64,000 nucleotides of DNA from Arthrobacter_H rhombi. Its GTDB lineage: Bacteria > Actinomycetota > Actinomycetes > Actinomycetales > Micrococcaceae. Below, in pieces: positions 49,445 to 58,900 of this stretch. The notes below the pieces were generated by a model. That model did not search any database. It was not told the DNA's origin and saw only the letters and a list, made by a program, of their open reading frames with translations. The DNA lies in assembly GCF_039526245.1 (NCBI RefSeq), contig NZ_BAAAIV010000009.1:62001-126000 (forward strand), in the 5' to 3' direction. The position numbers were made by a program, and so were the translations under genes. How positions within the stretch are numbered: position 1 is the stretch's first letter; every line of letters begins with the position of its first letter.

Positions 49445-50014
49445 GCGAGGCGAGGATCGGTCGGGCATGCGTGGTCGATCATTGCGCTACGTGGCACCTG
49501 AATGCTGCTTGGCTATGTGAGGCAGCGCGGAGGCGGTGTCGCAGAACTGCTGGGTGGCGGGCAAGCCGCGCGGAAGCGGTGTCGACGCGGCATCCCCTGT
49601 ACATGGTTCCGCTTCGGGGCCTCGGCGCATAGGGGGACATCCCCGACCCGACTGCTCCATGCCGCGGTTGCCATTCCAGCGCGACGCTGGCCAAAATTGC
49701 CGCGTTGCTGCCGAGGTTTTCCACAGGCGGTGCCGTAGGGATGCGCGCGGACACCGCGCTGTCTGGCATCGCGCTACCGGCGCTGCGGACGAGGTGAGGA
49801 CCGCGGAACCCCTGGCCCTGCTCCGACGGCTGGCACTCAAGATTGAATGGGCCATCCCAGGGTGCATGGATGCAGACACGGTGAACGGGAATGTGCGTTG
49901 ATTGGGCGCCTTTTCGCTGTAATACTGCGTGAAGCAATCCGGCTGTGTCGCGCGTCACATCGCGAGGCGAGCGGGTCACCACTCACACATCGTGTCAATT
50001 TGAGGAGCATCAAC
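49445..50014. other. Gene-free stretch upstream of the MHS transporter
   Basis: A 570-base region without a recognisable gene. Open frames run on both strands but show no family similarity or good ribosome site. The last 120 bases hold the promoter and leader of the downstream transporter. The earlier part is GC-rich and not repetitive. Possibly decayed sequence or a non-coding RNA; nothing supports either. Confidence 0.3.
49898..49925 (+). promoter_or_regulatory. Promoter of the MHS transporter gene
   Basis: TTGATT (49898-49903) and TAATAC (49920-49925) are spaced by 16 bases, a good sigma-70-like promoter with a leader of about 85 bases before the ATG at 50015. Confidence 0.5.
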
Positions 50015-51403
50015 ATGGCGGCACAATCGCCGACTAGTCAACCGGGGCTTGGTGCCGGCTTGAAGAAGGTGGTGGTCGCCTCGATGGCGGGCACCGTCGT
50101 TGAATGGTACGAATTCTTCCTTTACGCGGCCGCGTCTACCCTGGTCTTCGGTCACTTGTTCTTCCCCAACTCGAACAGCGATCTTGACGGCATCATGAAG
50201 GCCTTTCTGACCTACGCGGTCGGCTTCATCGCCCGCCCGATCGGCGGCATCGTCTTCGGTCACTTCGGGGACAAATTCGGCCGCAAGAAGCTGCTGCAGT
50301 TCTCCATCATCCTGGTCGGGGTTTCGACCTTCCTCATGGGCTGTCTGCCTGGCTTCGACGCCATTGGCTATGGGGCACCGGTGCTCCTGGTGCTCCTGCG
50401 CTTCATCCAGGGCTTTGCTGTAGGCGGGGAATGGGGAGGAGCAGTCCTGCTCGTCGCCGAACACAGCCCCGATGACCGGCGCGGCTTCTGGTCCAGCTGG
50501 CCCCAGGCCGCAGTGCCCATGGGCAACCTGCTGGCCACCGGCGTCCTGCTCTTCCTCTCATTTGCCTTGAGCGAAGAAGCCTTCCTCGGCTGGGGCTGGC
50601 GTGTGGGCTTCTGGCTCTCCGCTGTCATCGTGCTGATCGGCTACTACATCCGCACCAAGATCTCCGACGCCCCGATCTTCCTGGAGGAACAGAAGAAGAT
50701 CGAGCAGAACAAGGACGTCGGCTACGGCATCGTCGAGGTATTCAAGCGCTACCCCCGTGGCGTCTTCACGGCCATGGGACTGCGCTTCGCGGAGAACATC
50801 CTCTACTACCTGGTGGTCACGTTTTCCATCACGTACCTGAAGATCATTGTCGGGATCGAGACATCGCACATCCTGTCCATGCTGCTGCTGGCTCACGTCA
50901 TCCACTTCTTCGTGGTGCCCCAAGTGGGCCGCCTGTCGGATGCGATTGGCCGCAAGCCCACCTATCTGCTCGGCGCCATCACCGGGGCTTCGTGGGGCTT
51001 CTTCGCATTCCCGATGATGGACACCGGCAATGACTGGATCATCCTGGCCTCCGTGACCATCGGGCTGTGCTTCCACGCGCTAATGTATGCCGGTCAGCCG
51101 GCGATCATGGCGGAGATGTTCCCCACGCGGATGAGGTATTCCGGAGTCTCCCTGGGGTACCAGGTCACCTCGATCGTCGCCGGCTCGCTGGCACCGATCA
51201 TCGCTACCTCGCTGGTGGAGAAGTACTCCTCGTCCGTTCCGGTGGCGATCTACCTGCTCATCGCCTGCGCGATCACCGCCGTCTCGGTGCTGGTCCTGAA
51301 GGAAACGCGGGGCATTTCGCTCCAGGACGTCGACCAGGCCGATGCCGACGGGACCGCTGCCCTGCAGGCCAGCGCTGCCAAGAAGGAAGCGGGGACGCTG
51401 TAG
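50015..51403 (+). CDS. MFS transporter, metabolite:H+ symporter (MHS/ShiA-KgtP-like) family
   Basis: A 462-residue proton symporter with 12 helices. Hallmarks are the N-terminal SMAGTVVEWYEFFLYAAAST and GHFGDKFGRKKLLQFS, RFIQGFAVGGEWGGAVLLVAEH and the later MAEMFPTRMRYSGVSLGYQV, which are specific to the metabolite:H+ symporter family (citrate, alpha-ketoglutarate, shikimate, dicarboxylates, proline). GAGGAG precedes ATG 50015. Substrate unknown; its proximity to a LysR-controlled oxidation operon hints at a hydroxy or keto acid. Confidence 0.92.
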   Translation: MAAQSPTSQPGLGAGLKKVVVASMAGTVVEWYEFFLYAAASTLVFGHLFFPNSNSDLDGIMKAFLTYAVGFIARPIGGIVFGHFGDKFGRKKLLQFSIILVGVSTFLMGCLPGFDAIGYGAPVLLVLLRFIQGFAVGGEWGGAVLLVAEHSPDDRRGFWSSWPQAAVPMGNLLATGVLLFLSFALSEEAFLGWGWRVGFWLSAVIVLIGYYIRTKISDAPIFLEEQKKIEQNKDVGYGIVEVFKRYPRGVFTAMGLRFAENILYYLVVTFSITYLKIIVGIETSHILSMLLLAHVIHFFVVPQVGRLSDAIGRKPTYLLGAITGASWGFFAFPMMDTGNDWIILASVTIGLCFHALMYAGQPAIMAEMFPTRMRYSGVSLGYQVTSIVAGSLAPIIATSLVEKYSSSVPVAIYLLIACAITAVSVLVLKETRGISLQDVDQADADGTAALQASAAKKEAGTL

Positions 51404-51425
51404 CGCCACGAAGCGAAGCGGTTTG

Positions 51426-51459
51426 CGGTCCCGTCCCGAATTTTCTCGGGGCGGGACCG
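51426..51459 (+). terminator. Terminator after the MHS transporter gene
   Basis: CGGTCCCGTCCCGA pairs with TCGGGGCGGGACCG around a six-base A/T-rich loop (13 Watson-Crick pairs and one G-T); the T-rich TTTACGTTT follows. It lies 22 bases after the stop at 51403 and could also serve the convergent LysR gene. Confidence 0.75.
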
Positions 51460-51496
51460 TTTACGTTTCCCAGACCCCTGCGTGCCCGATGGTCGT

Positions 51497-52402
51497 TCAG
51501 GACAGCAGGGCAACGCGCTGGCGGCGGGTCTCGGCCAGAAAGGCCCCGATGACGGCCTGCACTCCGGGGGAGCGCAGCGATTCCGGGCGGGCCAACGCGG
51601 AGTAGGTAATACGTCGCTCGAAGGAGTCGGCCAGGACGGGTGCGAAACCGTCGTCCCCGTGGACCACGTACGACGGGAGCATGCCGATCCCGCCTCCGGC
51701 CCGGACCGCCTGGAGCTGGGCAAAGATGCTGGTGGCCTGGAAGGCGGCCGAAGGCACGGGCAAGCCGGTGGAGCGGTAGTCGAGTTCGGCGACCTGCAGC
51801 TCCGAATCCACATAAGAGACGAAGCGATGCCGACCCAATTCGGAGAGCGACGCGGGGGTTCCCTCCACCTGCAGATAGTCCGGGCTCGCGTAGAGGCGCA
51901 ACACATACTCACAGAGCACCATGACCTCCGCCCGGGAATCCTCCACCCTCCCGGCGACGACTTCCAGATCGACACCGGATCGGTTGCGGCTGGCCCGGCG
52001 CGTGGCGCTGAGCAGCTCGACCTTCAGGCGCGGGTGGTCGCGTTGCAGGTTCACGACGGCTGGCCCGGCAATGTGGGACCCAAAGGCGTCGCTGACGTGC
52101 ACGCGGACGACGCCCGCCACACTCTCCCCGCGTTGGCTCACTTCCGATTTCAGCGTGCTCAGGCTCGACTCGATTGCCTCGGCCGCGCGCAGTGCATGCC
52201 GGCCCAGGTCCGTCAGTTCCCAGCCGCTGGTCGTCCGGGCCAGGGTGCGACCGCCCAGCTGTCGATCCAAGGCGGCGATCCTGCGGGAGACGGTGGTGTG
52301 GGTGGTCTCCAGTGCCTCGGCGACCGCCGTGAACCGACCCAGCCGTGCCACGGTGAGCAGGATCAACAAGTCGTCCGGGCTTGGGAGTCTGTTAGTGGTC
52401 AT
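51497..52402 (-). CDS. LysR family transcriptional regulator
   Basis: A 301-residue LysR regulator. The N-terminal winged HTH is PSPDDLLILLTVARLGRFTA, VAEALETTHTTVSRRIAALD and RQLGGRTLART; the rest is a periplasmic-binding-like effector domain. ATG 52402 is used; a TTG at 52408 is an alternative. It is divergent from the 3-hydroxyisobutyrate dehydrogenase operon with 137 bases between the starts, and palindromic LysR-type boxes lie in that gap, so it is the likely activator of that operon, responding to its substrate or an intermediate. Confidence 0.88.
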   Translation of the reverse strand: MTTNRLPSPDDLLILLTVARLGRFTAVAEALETTHTTVSRRIAALDRQLGGRTLARTTSGWELTDLGRHALRAAEAIESSLSTLKSEVSQRGESVAGVVRVHVSDAFGSHIAGPAVVNLQRDHPRLKVELLSATRRASRNRSGVDLEVVAGRVEDSRAEVMVLCEYVLRLYASPDYLQVEGTPASLSELGRHRFVSYVDSELQVAELDYRSTGLPVPSAAFQATSIFAQLQAVRAGGGIGMLPSYVVHGDDGFAPVLADSFERRITYSALARPESLRSPGVQAVIGAFLAETRRQRVALLS

Positions 52403-52418
52403 CGCCAACCATCCTGGG

Positions 52419-52434
52419 TGTGCATCGGTGCACA
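52419..52434. promoter_or_regulatory. LysR-type palindrome TGTGCA-N4-TGCACA
   Basis: TGTGCATCGGTGCACA is an exact inverted repeat of 6 bp arms with a 4-base spacer. A second partial symmetry, GTGC-N6-GCAC, lies at 52452-52465, about 30 bases downstream and near the likely promoter of the 52540 operon. Such an arrangement of recognition and activation sites fits LysR regulators. Confidence 0.5.
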
Positions 52435-52539
52435 GGCCTTATGCCAATTTAGTGCTTGAATGCACCATAGCAGCATGTGATGGTGGTCATATGCGGCGGC
52501 GGATTCCCGCCGGACACCACAACGAAGGGCGAGCAGGCG

Positions 52540-53475
52540 ATGGCGACTGTTGGATGGATCGGACTTGGACACATGGGCGGACCCATGACGGCGAATCTCG
52601 TCAAGGCGGGACACGCGGTGCGCGGCTTTGATCTCAGCCCCGAAGCGCTGGCCGCGGCCACCGCCAACGGAGTCACGGCGGCCGGGAGCATTGCCGAGGC
52701 CATCGAGGGTGCCGACGTCGTCTTCACGATGCTTCCCAAGGGTGACCACGCCAAGGCCGTCTACCTCGGTGACGGGGGAATCCTCGAAACCGTGGGCGCC
52801 GATGTGCTGCTCGTGGATTCCTCCACCATCGACATCGAATCCGCCCAGGCACTCCACGACGCGGCCGCCGCGCACGGCAACCGCTTCGTCGATGCTCCGG
52901 TCTCGGGCGGGATCTCCGGCGCCGAAGCCGGGACCCTGACCTTCATGGTCGGCGGGGCCGAGGACGCCGTCCGCGACGCCGGCACCTACATTGAGCCGAT
53001 GGCAGGAAACATCATCCCCACCGGTGCGGCCACCACCGGCCAGGCAGCCAAGATCTGCAACAACCTCATGCTGTTCATCAACCTGGCGTCCACCTCAGAA
53101 GGAGCCGTCCTGGCCGAACGGCTGGGACTGGACCGCCAGGTGTTCTGGGACATCGCGAGCGTTTCATCCGGGGACAGCTGGGCCCTGCGCACCTGGTACC
53201 CCCTGCCCGGTGTCGTGCCCACCGCGGCGTCCAACCATGATTTCGCACCGACCTTCACCACCGAACTGGCGCATAAGGACATCAACCTGGCCCTGTCGGC
53301 CGCCAAGCAGACCGGCACGCCCCTGGTCCTGGCGGAGCAGGTCTCGGCAATGTTCGAGACCCTGGTGCAGGATGGGAAGCAGGGGCTGGACTGCTCGGCC
53401 ATCGTCCAACTGGTCGACGGCTCCCACCAGCCCGGCACCCCAACGAACGCGAAGACCACCGGAGGCGCAGCATGA
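52540..53475 (+). CDS. 3-hydroxyisobutyrate dehydrogenase-like reductase
   Basis: A 311-residue NAD(P)-dependent beta-hydroxyacid dehydrogenase. Cofactor motif GWIGLGHMGGPMTANLVKAG, substrate motif DAPVSGGISGAEAGTL and catalytic Lys in GQAAKICNNLML are in the family order. It oxidises 3-hydroxyisobutyrate or a related 3-hydroxy acid to the semialdehyde (tartronate semialdehyde reductase activity in the same family cannot be excluded). It is the first gene of a three-gene operon; its stop overlaps the next start by 4 bases. Confidence 0.88.
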   Translation: MATVGWIGLGHMGGPMTANLVKAGHAVRGFDLSPEALAAATANGVTAAGSIAEAIEGADVVFTMLPKGDHAKAVYLGDGGILETVGADVLLVDSSTIDIESAQALHDAAAAHGNRFVDAPVSGGISGAEAGTLTFMVGGAEDAVRDAGTYIEPMAGNIIPTGAATTGQAAKICNNLMLFINLASTSEGAVLAERLGLDRQVFWDIASVSSGDSWALRTWYPLPGVVPTAASNHDFAPTFTTELAHKDINLALSAAKQTGTPLVLAEQVSAMFETLVQDGKQGLDCSAIVQLVDGSHQPGTPTNAKTTGGAA

Positions 53476-55064
53476 CCCAGAACATCGGCACCACGAACGA
53501 TCCCCACGACGGTGAACGCCAGACGGCTGCCCGCAGCGCCGTGAACGAGGCCGCCGGGACCTCGGTGGACACCGGGCGCTCCTCCGGCTCCGACATCCTG
53601 GACTGGCCGCAGTGGGTCGGCGGCGAACGCGTTGAGTCGGTATCAGGGACGTGGCGCGAGGTCGCCAACCCCGCCCTCCGTGATTCGGTCATCGCCCGGG
53701 TGCCTGCTTCGGACACGCAGGACGTCGACCGGGCGGTCGAGGCAGCCCGCCGGGCCTTCCCTGCCTGGGCCGCCCAGCACTTCACGAAAAGGGCACGTCC
53801 GCTGGCCCTGATCGCCGACGACATCGAAGCCGAGGCCGAGGAGTTCGCCCGGCTGACCGCGCTGGATACCGGCAACGCGATCCGCACCCAGGCCCGTCCC
53901 GAGGTCGCCACCCTGGTGGCACTGTTCCGCTACTTCTCCGGTGTGGCAGGGGAAGTCAAGGGAACGACGCTGCCGGCAGGTGAGGACCAGCTGCAGTACA
54001 CCCGGCGCGAACCGCTGGGGGTGGTTGCCGCCATCCTGCCGTGGAACTCCCCGCTGATGATCGCAGGATTCAAGGTGCCCGCCGCCCTCGCTGCCGGTAA
54101 CACCATCATCCTCAAGGCCGCCGACGATGCACCCTTGACCATCCTGAAACTGGCCGAGGTCTGCAACCGCCATTTGCCCGCCGGGGTCCTGAACGCGCTG
54201 ACCGGCCGCGGCTCGGTCATCGGCCAGGCCCTGGCCGAACACCCGGGGGTGGACAAGGTCTCCTTCACCGGTTCCACCGAGGTCGGCCGCGGCGTCGCAG
54301 CCCAGGCAGGTGAACGCCTGGCGCATATGTCCCTCGAGCTCGGCGGAAAGAACCCGTCGATCGTCTACCCGGACGCCGTTGACGACGATCTGGTCGACCA
54401 GCTGCTGCTGGCTTCGCGCTTTGCACGGCAGGGCCAGAGCTGCACTGCGGGGTCCCGCCTGTTCATCCACCAGGACGTCTATGACGATGTGCTCGCGCAG
54501 CTGGTGCCCCGGCTCGGTGCCATGAAGGTCGGGGACCCCCTGGAGGAGTCCAGCGACATGGGAGCGGTCATCAATGCCAAGCAGTTCGACGGCATCACCG
54601 GGTACCTGGACGAGGGGCGGACCCTCGGGGGCCTGGAGACCCTGCTCGGCGGTAGCGCCCCCACCGAGGGCGAACTGACCCGCGGCTACTACCATGTTCC
54701 GACGGTCTTCGGCGGCGGACGCAACGACTTCCGGCTGGCCCGTGAGGAGATCTTCGGCCCGGTGCTGATGGCGATCCCGTTCTCGAGCACCGAGGAGGTC
54801 GTCCGGATGGCCAACGACACCCACTTCGGGCTCGCTGCCTACGTCTTCAGCCACGATCTGGACCGGGCATTGAACACCGCCCATGCGCTGCAGGCCGGTT
54901 GGGTCCAGGTCAACCAGGGCGGTGGCCAGGTCGTGGGACAGGCCTACGGCGGGTACAAGCAGTCCGGCATCGGCCGGGAGGTCTCCCTGGAGGGGATGCT
55001 CGAGGGCTTCACGCAGACCAAGCAGATCAACGTCAAGCTCCGGCCCTCCCGCGACGGATCATGA
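53472..55064 (+). CDS. Aldehyde dehydrogenase family protein
   Basis: A 530-residue aldehyde dehydrogenase with a 50-residue N-terminal extension. Motifs: ILPWNSPLMIAGFKVPAALA, KAADDAPLTILKLAEV, FTGSTEVGRGVA, catalytic Glu in LELGGKNPSIVY, nucleophile Cys in GQSCTAGSRLFIHQ and EIFGPVLMAIPF. The sequence resembles general NAD-dependent dehydrogenases and differs from MmsA, which would need the CoA-dependent methylmalonate semialdehyde motif set. It is coupled by 4 bp overlaps to both flanking genes and likely oxidises the semialdehyde made by the upstream enzyme. Confidence 0.9.
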   Translation: MTQNIGTTNDPHDGERQTAARSAVNEAAGTSVDTGRSSGSDILDWPQWVGGERVESVSGTWREVANPALRDSVIARVPASDTQDVDRAVEAARRAFPAWAAQHFTKRARPLALIADDIEAEAEEFARLTALDTGNAIRTQARPEVATLVALFRYFSGVAGEVKGTTLPAGEDQLQYTRREPLGVVAAILPWNSPLMIAGFKVPAALAAGNTIILKAADDAPLTILKLAEVCNRHLPAGVLNALTGRGSVIGQALAEHPGVDKVSFTGSTEVGRGVAAQAGERLAHMSLELGGKNPSIVYPDAVDDDLVDQLLLASRFARQGQSCTAGSRLFIHQDVYDDVLAQLVPRLGAMKVGDPLEESSDMGAVINAKQFDGITGYLDEGRTLGGLETLLGGSAPTEGELTRGYYHVPTVFGGGRNDFRLAREEIFGPVLMAIPFSSTEEVVRMANDTHFGLAAYVFSHDLDRALNTAHALQAGWVQVNQGGGQVVGQAYGGYKQSGIGREVSLEGMLEGFTQTKQINVKLRPSRDGS

Positions 55065-55888
55065 GCGTCCCGGGCGGGACACCACACGACGCCGGCCCCG
55101 GCATCGCCGTCACGGTCGATGCCGGGATCGGCACGATCATGTTGCGCAACCCGGCCCAGCGCAATGCGTTGACCCGGACCATGTGCCGGTCCATCGCGGA
55201 AGCTGCTGCGGAGCTGGACGCTCGGCAGGACGTCGACGTCGTCATCGTGCGCGGACACGGCGGAACCTTCAGCGCCGGGGTGTCCATCGGGGAACTACGT
55301 GACGTCATCCTGGACGACGACGGGGCCACCGACCACCTCACCGCCGCAGATCGTGCCCTGGGCCGCGTGGCCAAGCCGACCATCGCCGTCGTGCAGGGTC
55401 ATTGCATGGGAGGCGGCTGGCAGCTGGCCTCCGCCTGCGATTTCATCGTCGCCTCCGAAGACGCCTCGTTCGGCATCACGCCGGCCAAGCTGGGCATCAT
55501 CTACCCGCGGGCCGGCGTCGACCGCTTGGTCGCGCTCGTGGGGCCGGCCACGGCGAAGTACGTGCTGATGAGCGCCCGCACCTTCCCCGCCCGTCGCGCC
55601 CAGTCCATGGGGCTGGTGGCCGAGGTGCTGCCCGCCGAGAAATTCGACGACGGCGTCCACCTTCTGCTCGGGGAGCTGCAGGCACGTTCGAGCTACTCGA
55701 TGCAGACCACCAAGCACCTGATCGACCGCTCCGGGGATCCCGCGACCGAGCCGTCCGAGCTCGCCGACGCCTGGAAGCAGGCCTGGGCGGAGATGGCAGC
55801 CGGGCCCGACATCGACGAAGGTGTCGCCGCTTTCCTGGAGCGTCGTGATCCGCAGTTCCCGTGGCAGCCGGGGGGACAGCGGGGCTGA
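55061..55888 (+). CDS. Enoyl-CoA hydratase/isomerase (crotonase) family protein
   Basis: A 275-residue crotonase-fold enzyme. The oxyanion-hole segments are GTFSAGVSIGEL and GHCMGGGWQLASACDF. The two glutamates of classical hydratases are not conserved: the first position is Gln (GGGWQL) and the second region reads FGITPAKLGIIYP, which has no Glu. It belongs to the 'FGITPAKLG' subgroup with non-hydratase chemistry, and its reaction is unknown. It closes the LysR-controlled operon, starting in the 4 bp overlap ATGA with the aldehyde dehydrogenase, and is followed by a strong terminator. Confidence 0.88.
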   Translation: MSVPGGTPHDAGPGIAVTVDAGIGTIMLRNPAQRNALTRTMCRSIAEAAAELDARQDVDVVIVRGHGGTFSAGVSIGELRDVILDDDGATDHLTAADRALGRVAKPTIAVVQGHCMGGGWQLASACDFIVASEDASFGITPAKLGIIYPRAGVDRLVALVGPATAKYVLMSARTFPARRAQSMGLVAEVLPAEKFDDGVHLLLGELQARSSYSMQTTKHLIDRSGDPATEPSELADAWKQAWAEMAAGPDIDEGVAAFLERRDPQFPWQPGGQRG

Positions 55889-55911
55889 CGGAAAACCCGG
55901 AACACGACGAA

Positions 55912-55949
55912 AAGAAGGTGCCAGCGGCCGTAGCCGCTGGCACCTTCTT
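55912..55949. terminator. Bidirectional terminator between operon and subtilase
   Basis: A 17 bp perfect stem (AAGAAGGTGCCAGCGGC with its complement) around a CGTA loop. It lies between the crotonase stop (55888) and the convergent subtilase stop (55961); A-rich and T-rich flanks on both sides suit termination in both directions. Confidence 0.88.
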
Positions 55950-55960
55950 CTCTGGTGCGG

Positions 55961-58900
55961 TTACTTCTTGGTGAAGGTCACGACCTGGGCCTTCTGGCCC
56001 GTCTCGTTATGCAGGTGCAGGAAGAGGCCCTGCTCCTGGTTGTCCTTCTTCTTGGCCATCGCCATCTTCTTCGGGAAGGCGTTGCTGTAGTCCTGAACGT
56101 GTGCCGTGAGGGTCTGGCCCGGGAGGTCGGCGAATGCCGTGCCCGTTCCGGCTCCTTCGAACCACAGGTCAGGATCCACTGCGTTGTAGGCGACCCAGTC
56201 CGTGGAGTCGACCGGCACCTGGGCGCCGGACTCATCCGAGTTGTACTGGCTCCACGTGGTGACCCGGTACTGGATCTGGCCGGAGGATGCCTCCGTCATG
56301 CCCAGTGCCGCCAGCGAAACCGGCAGGCTGACCGTGTTCGTGTCGAACGTGTTGGAGTCCGTCTCGCCGGTCAGGCCGTTGGTCGGCCAGAGGTCGACCT
56401 GCTCGCCGGTCTTCAGGTTGTAGGTCGCAGCCAGATCCAGGTCGAGCTCGTCGATGTTCGAGTTGAACGTGACGAAGTCGGCCTTGTTGTCGCCGTTGAC
56501 ATCGATTTCCACGTCGATCTCCGTGCCGCCGGCCAGATGAGCCCAGTTGCCGAAGGTGCTGACGCCGATGTTCAACAAGCCGTCGGCGATCCCGTTGGAG
56601 GGGGCGTCGGAGGCTGCGCCGACATACTGCAGGTCCATGGCGCGAGCGCCCGGGATCTCGTCAGCGGACTTCGGGAGCTTGGAGCTGGAGGCACCGAGCT
56701 CGAAGGCGGAAACCAGCGACAGCACGCGCTCGTCGCCGTTGCCGACCAGCAGGCCCTTGCCCTTGAGCTTGACGTTGGCAGTGCTGGCGCCCTTCTTGGT
56801 CGAGATCGCCTTCTTGTTCACAGCCATGTCACTGGACGCCTTGGGGGCGGCCTGGACGGGAACCCGCAGGGCGGGCTGTCCCTTGGCGGTCAGCTCGACC
56901 CGACCGGTTGCGTCGGCCAGGTACTGGCGGTTCAAGCCCAACTGCTGCTTGTCCATCGTCGGGTCCATGGTCTTGGCGAACTTCTTCGGATCGATGCTCA
57001 ACGTGACCTTGACCTGCTTCGACTTGCCCGGCTGGACGCTGACCCGGTCGGTGCTCAACGAGTACGTTGCACCGGGGATCGTCGTGGAGGGGACGTAGTC
57101 GACGCTGTAGTGCTGGGTCCACTTGGACTTGTTCTGCACCGTGATCGAACTGGTCTTCGTGACCTTCTTCTTGCCGAGCTCGATGACACCGAACGAGAGC
57201 GAGGTCAGGTCCGGGGCCTTGGTTGCGAAGGCAAAGGCCGGGGTCTTGATCGCGGCGTCGGCGATGACGCGGCCGGAGCCCACGCGGTTCGGCCCGTAGG
57301 TCTCCCCGTTGGCTGCCGTGACGTCTGCCGTGGCCGTGTTCATCACGATGGACTTGACCTGGTACGCCGTGTAGTCGCCGGAACCGGCAACCAGGGCGGC
57401 AATGCCAGCAGTCAACGGGGTGGCCATCGAGGTTCCGGTCATGACGGCCGGGCCATTGCCCGTGCCGACTCCCGCGGAGCCGATGAGCGTACCCGGTGCG
57501 GCGACGTCTGGTTTGACGATGCCGTTGGATCCGTGGACGCCACGTGAGGAGCTGGAGTTCAGCGTATCCAGGGCGCCGGATTCACCGGATGCCGTGCCGA
57601 TGAGTGCCTGGTCCAGCTGGACCTTCAAGGTGCCTGCCTCGGCGGCCGGGCGCAACTTCTCGGAGAAGTCCTTGTTGAACTGGATGCCCGGGATCGTGGC
57701 GTTGCCGGCGATCCCGGCGTCGAACACGTTGCGCGGCGAATCCAGGACGACGCCTGCGCCACCGGCTGCGGCGACGTTATTGAACCGCTGGCCCGAACCA
57801 CAGGGGAACGCGCCGTTCTCTTCCCACTGCAGCCAGACCCACTTGCCAGCGAAGTCGGTGCCGGACGGGAAGGCGTCGCAGCCGAACTTGTTCGAGGCGT
57901 CAGGGACCACGACGGTCCCGGTGAGCTGCTCTGCGGAGGCGGAACCGTAGTCGAAGTTCGCCGAGTACTGCCCGGAAGCGGAACCCGCAACATCGGCAGG
58001 AGCCAGGATCTTGGCGCCGTCGAGGGTGATCTTCGAACCGACGGTGTTCGCGACGGTCAGCGATGACCGGGCGTTGCCGGGGGAGCCTCCCACATCGGTG
58101 ACGTCACCGGCGTTGCCGGAGGCCACCACGGAGAGGATGCCCTGGGCGGCCAGTGCGTCAACGATGTCGTTCTCGGGATCTTCCACGGGGGAGTGGTCCG
58201 AGCCCAAGGACATGTTCACGATCTGGGCACGGTCACTGAAGTCGCCGTCGTTGTTCGGGTCCAGCACGTAGTCGAGGGCCTGGCCCACGACGTCCGAGGA
58301 GCCTTCGCAACCGAAGACGCGGATGCCCACGAGCTGGGCCTCCGGAGCGGAGCCGGGGCCGATCTTCATGGCCGCGACGTCCTTGGCGGAGAGCTTGCTG
58401 TAGTCGCCGGAGAAGGTCTTCCCCTCGGCGTCCACGCCGTATCCGGCGGCGGTGCCGGAGACGTGGGTGCCGTGCCCGGCGGACGCGCAGTCCAGCGGGT
58501 TGGCGTCCGGCTTGGGAACCGGCTGGTAGGTGTCGGCCGTGGGGTCGGCATTGTAATCGTCGCCGACGAGGTCCCAACCGCCGATGAACTTGGCCGGATC
58601 GATCAGACCGGTGTTGGCCGCGGGCAACGCTACCGAGGCCTGTGCCTTCTTGTAGGCGGCGACGGTACCCGGGCCGCCGAAGTCTGCATGGGTGTAGTCG
58701 ACGCCGGTGTCCAGGACGGCGATGGTGACGTCCTTGCCGGTCTCCTCCAACGCGGTCCACGCGTCGAGCGCCTTCGTGTCGACGACGGAGCCCTTGTTGG
58801 TCGGGGACTTCGGCACGACGGCCGTGATCTTCACGACGTCGGGTCGTTTCGACAATGCCCGCAAGGCATCTGCATCGCCGCGCAGGGCCACGCCCGGCAG

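Noticed and set aside
49479..49982. A 167-codon minus-strand frame in the gene-free region
   Set aside because: No recognised fold, Arg/Ala/Pro-rich composition and no upstream ribosome site.
52540..55888. Complete valine degradation operon (mmsB-mmsA)
   Set aside because: The second gene's motifs are of a general aldehyde dehydrogenase and not of the CoA-dependent methylmalonate semialdehyde type, so the mms name is not used.
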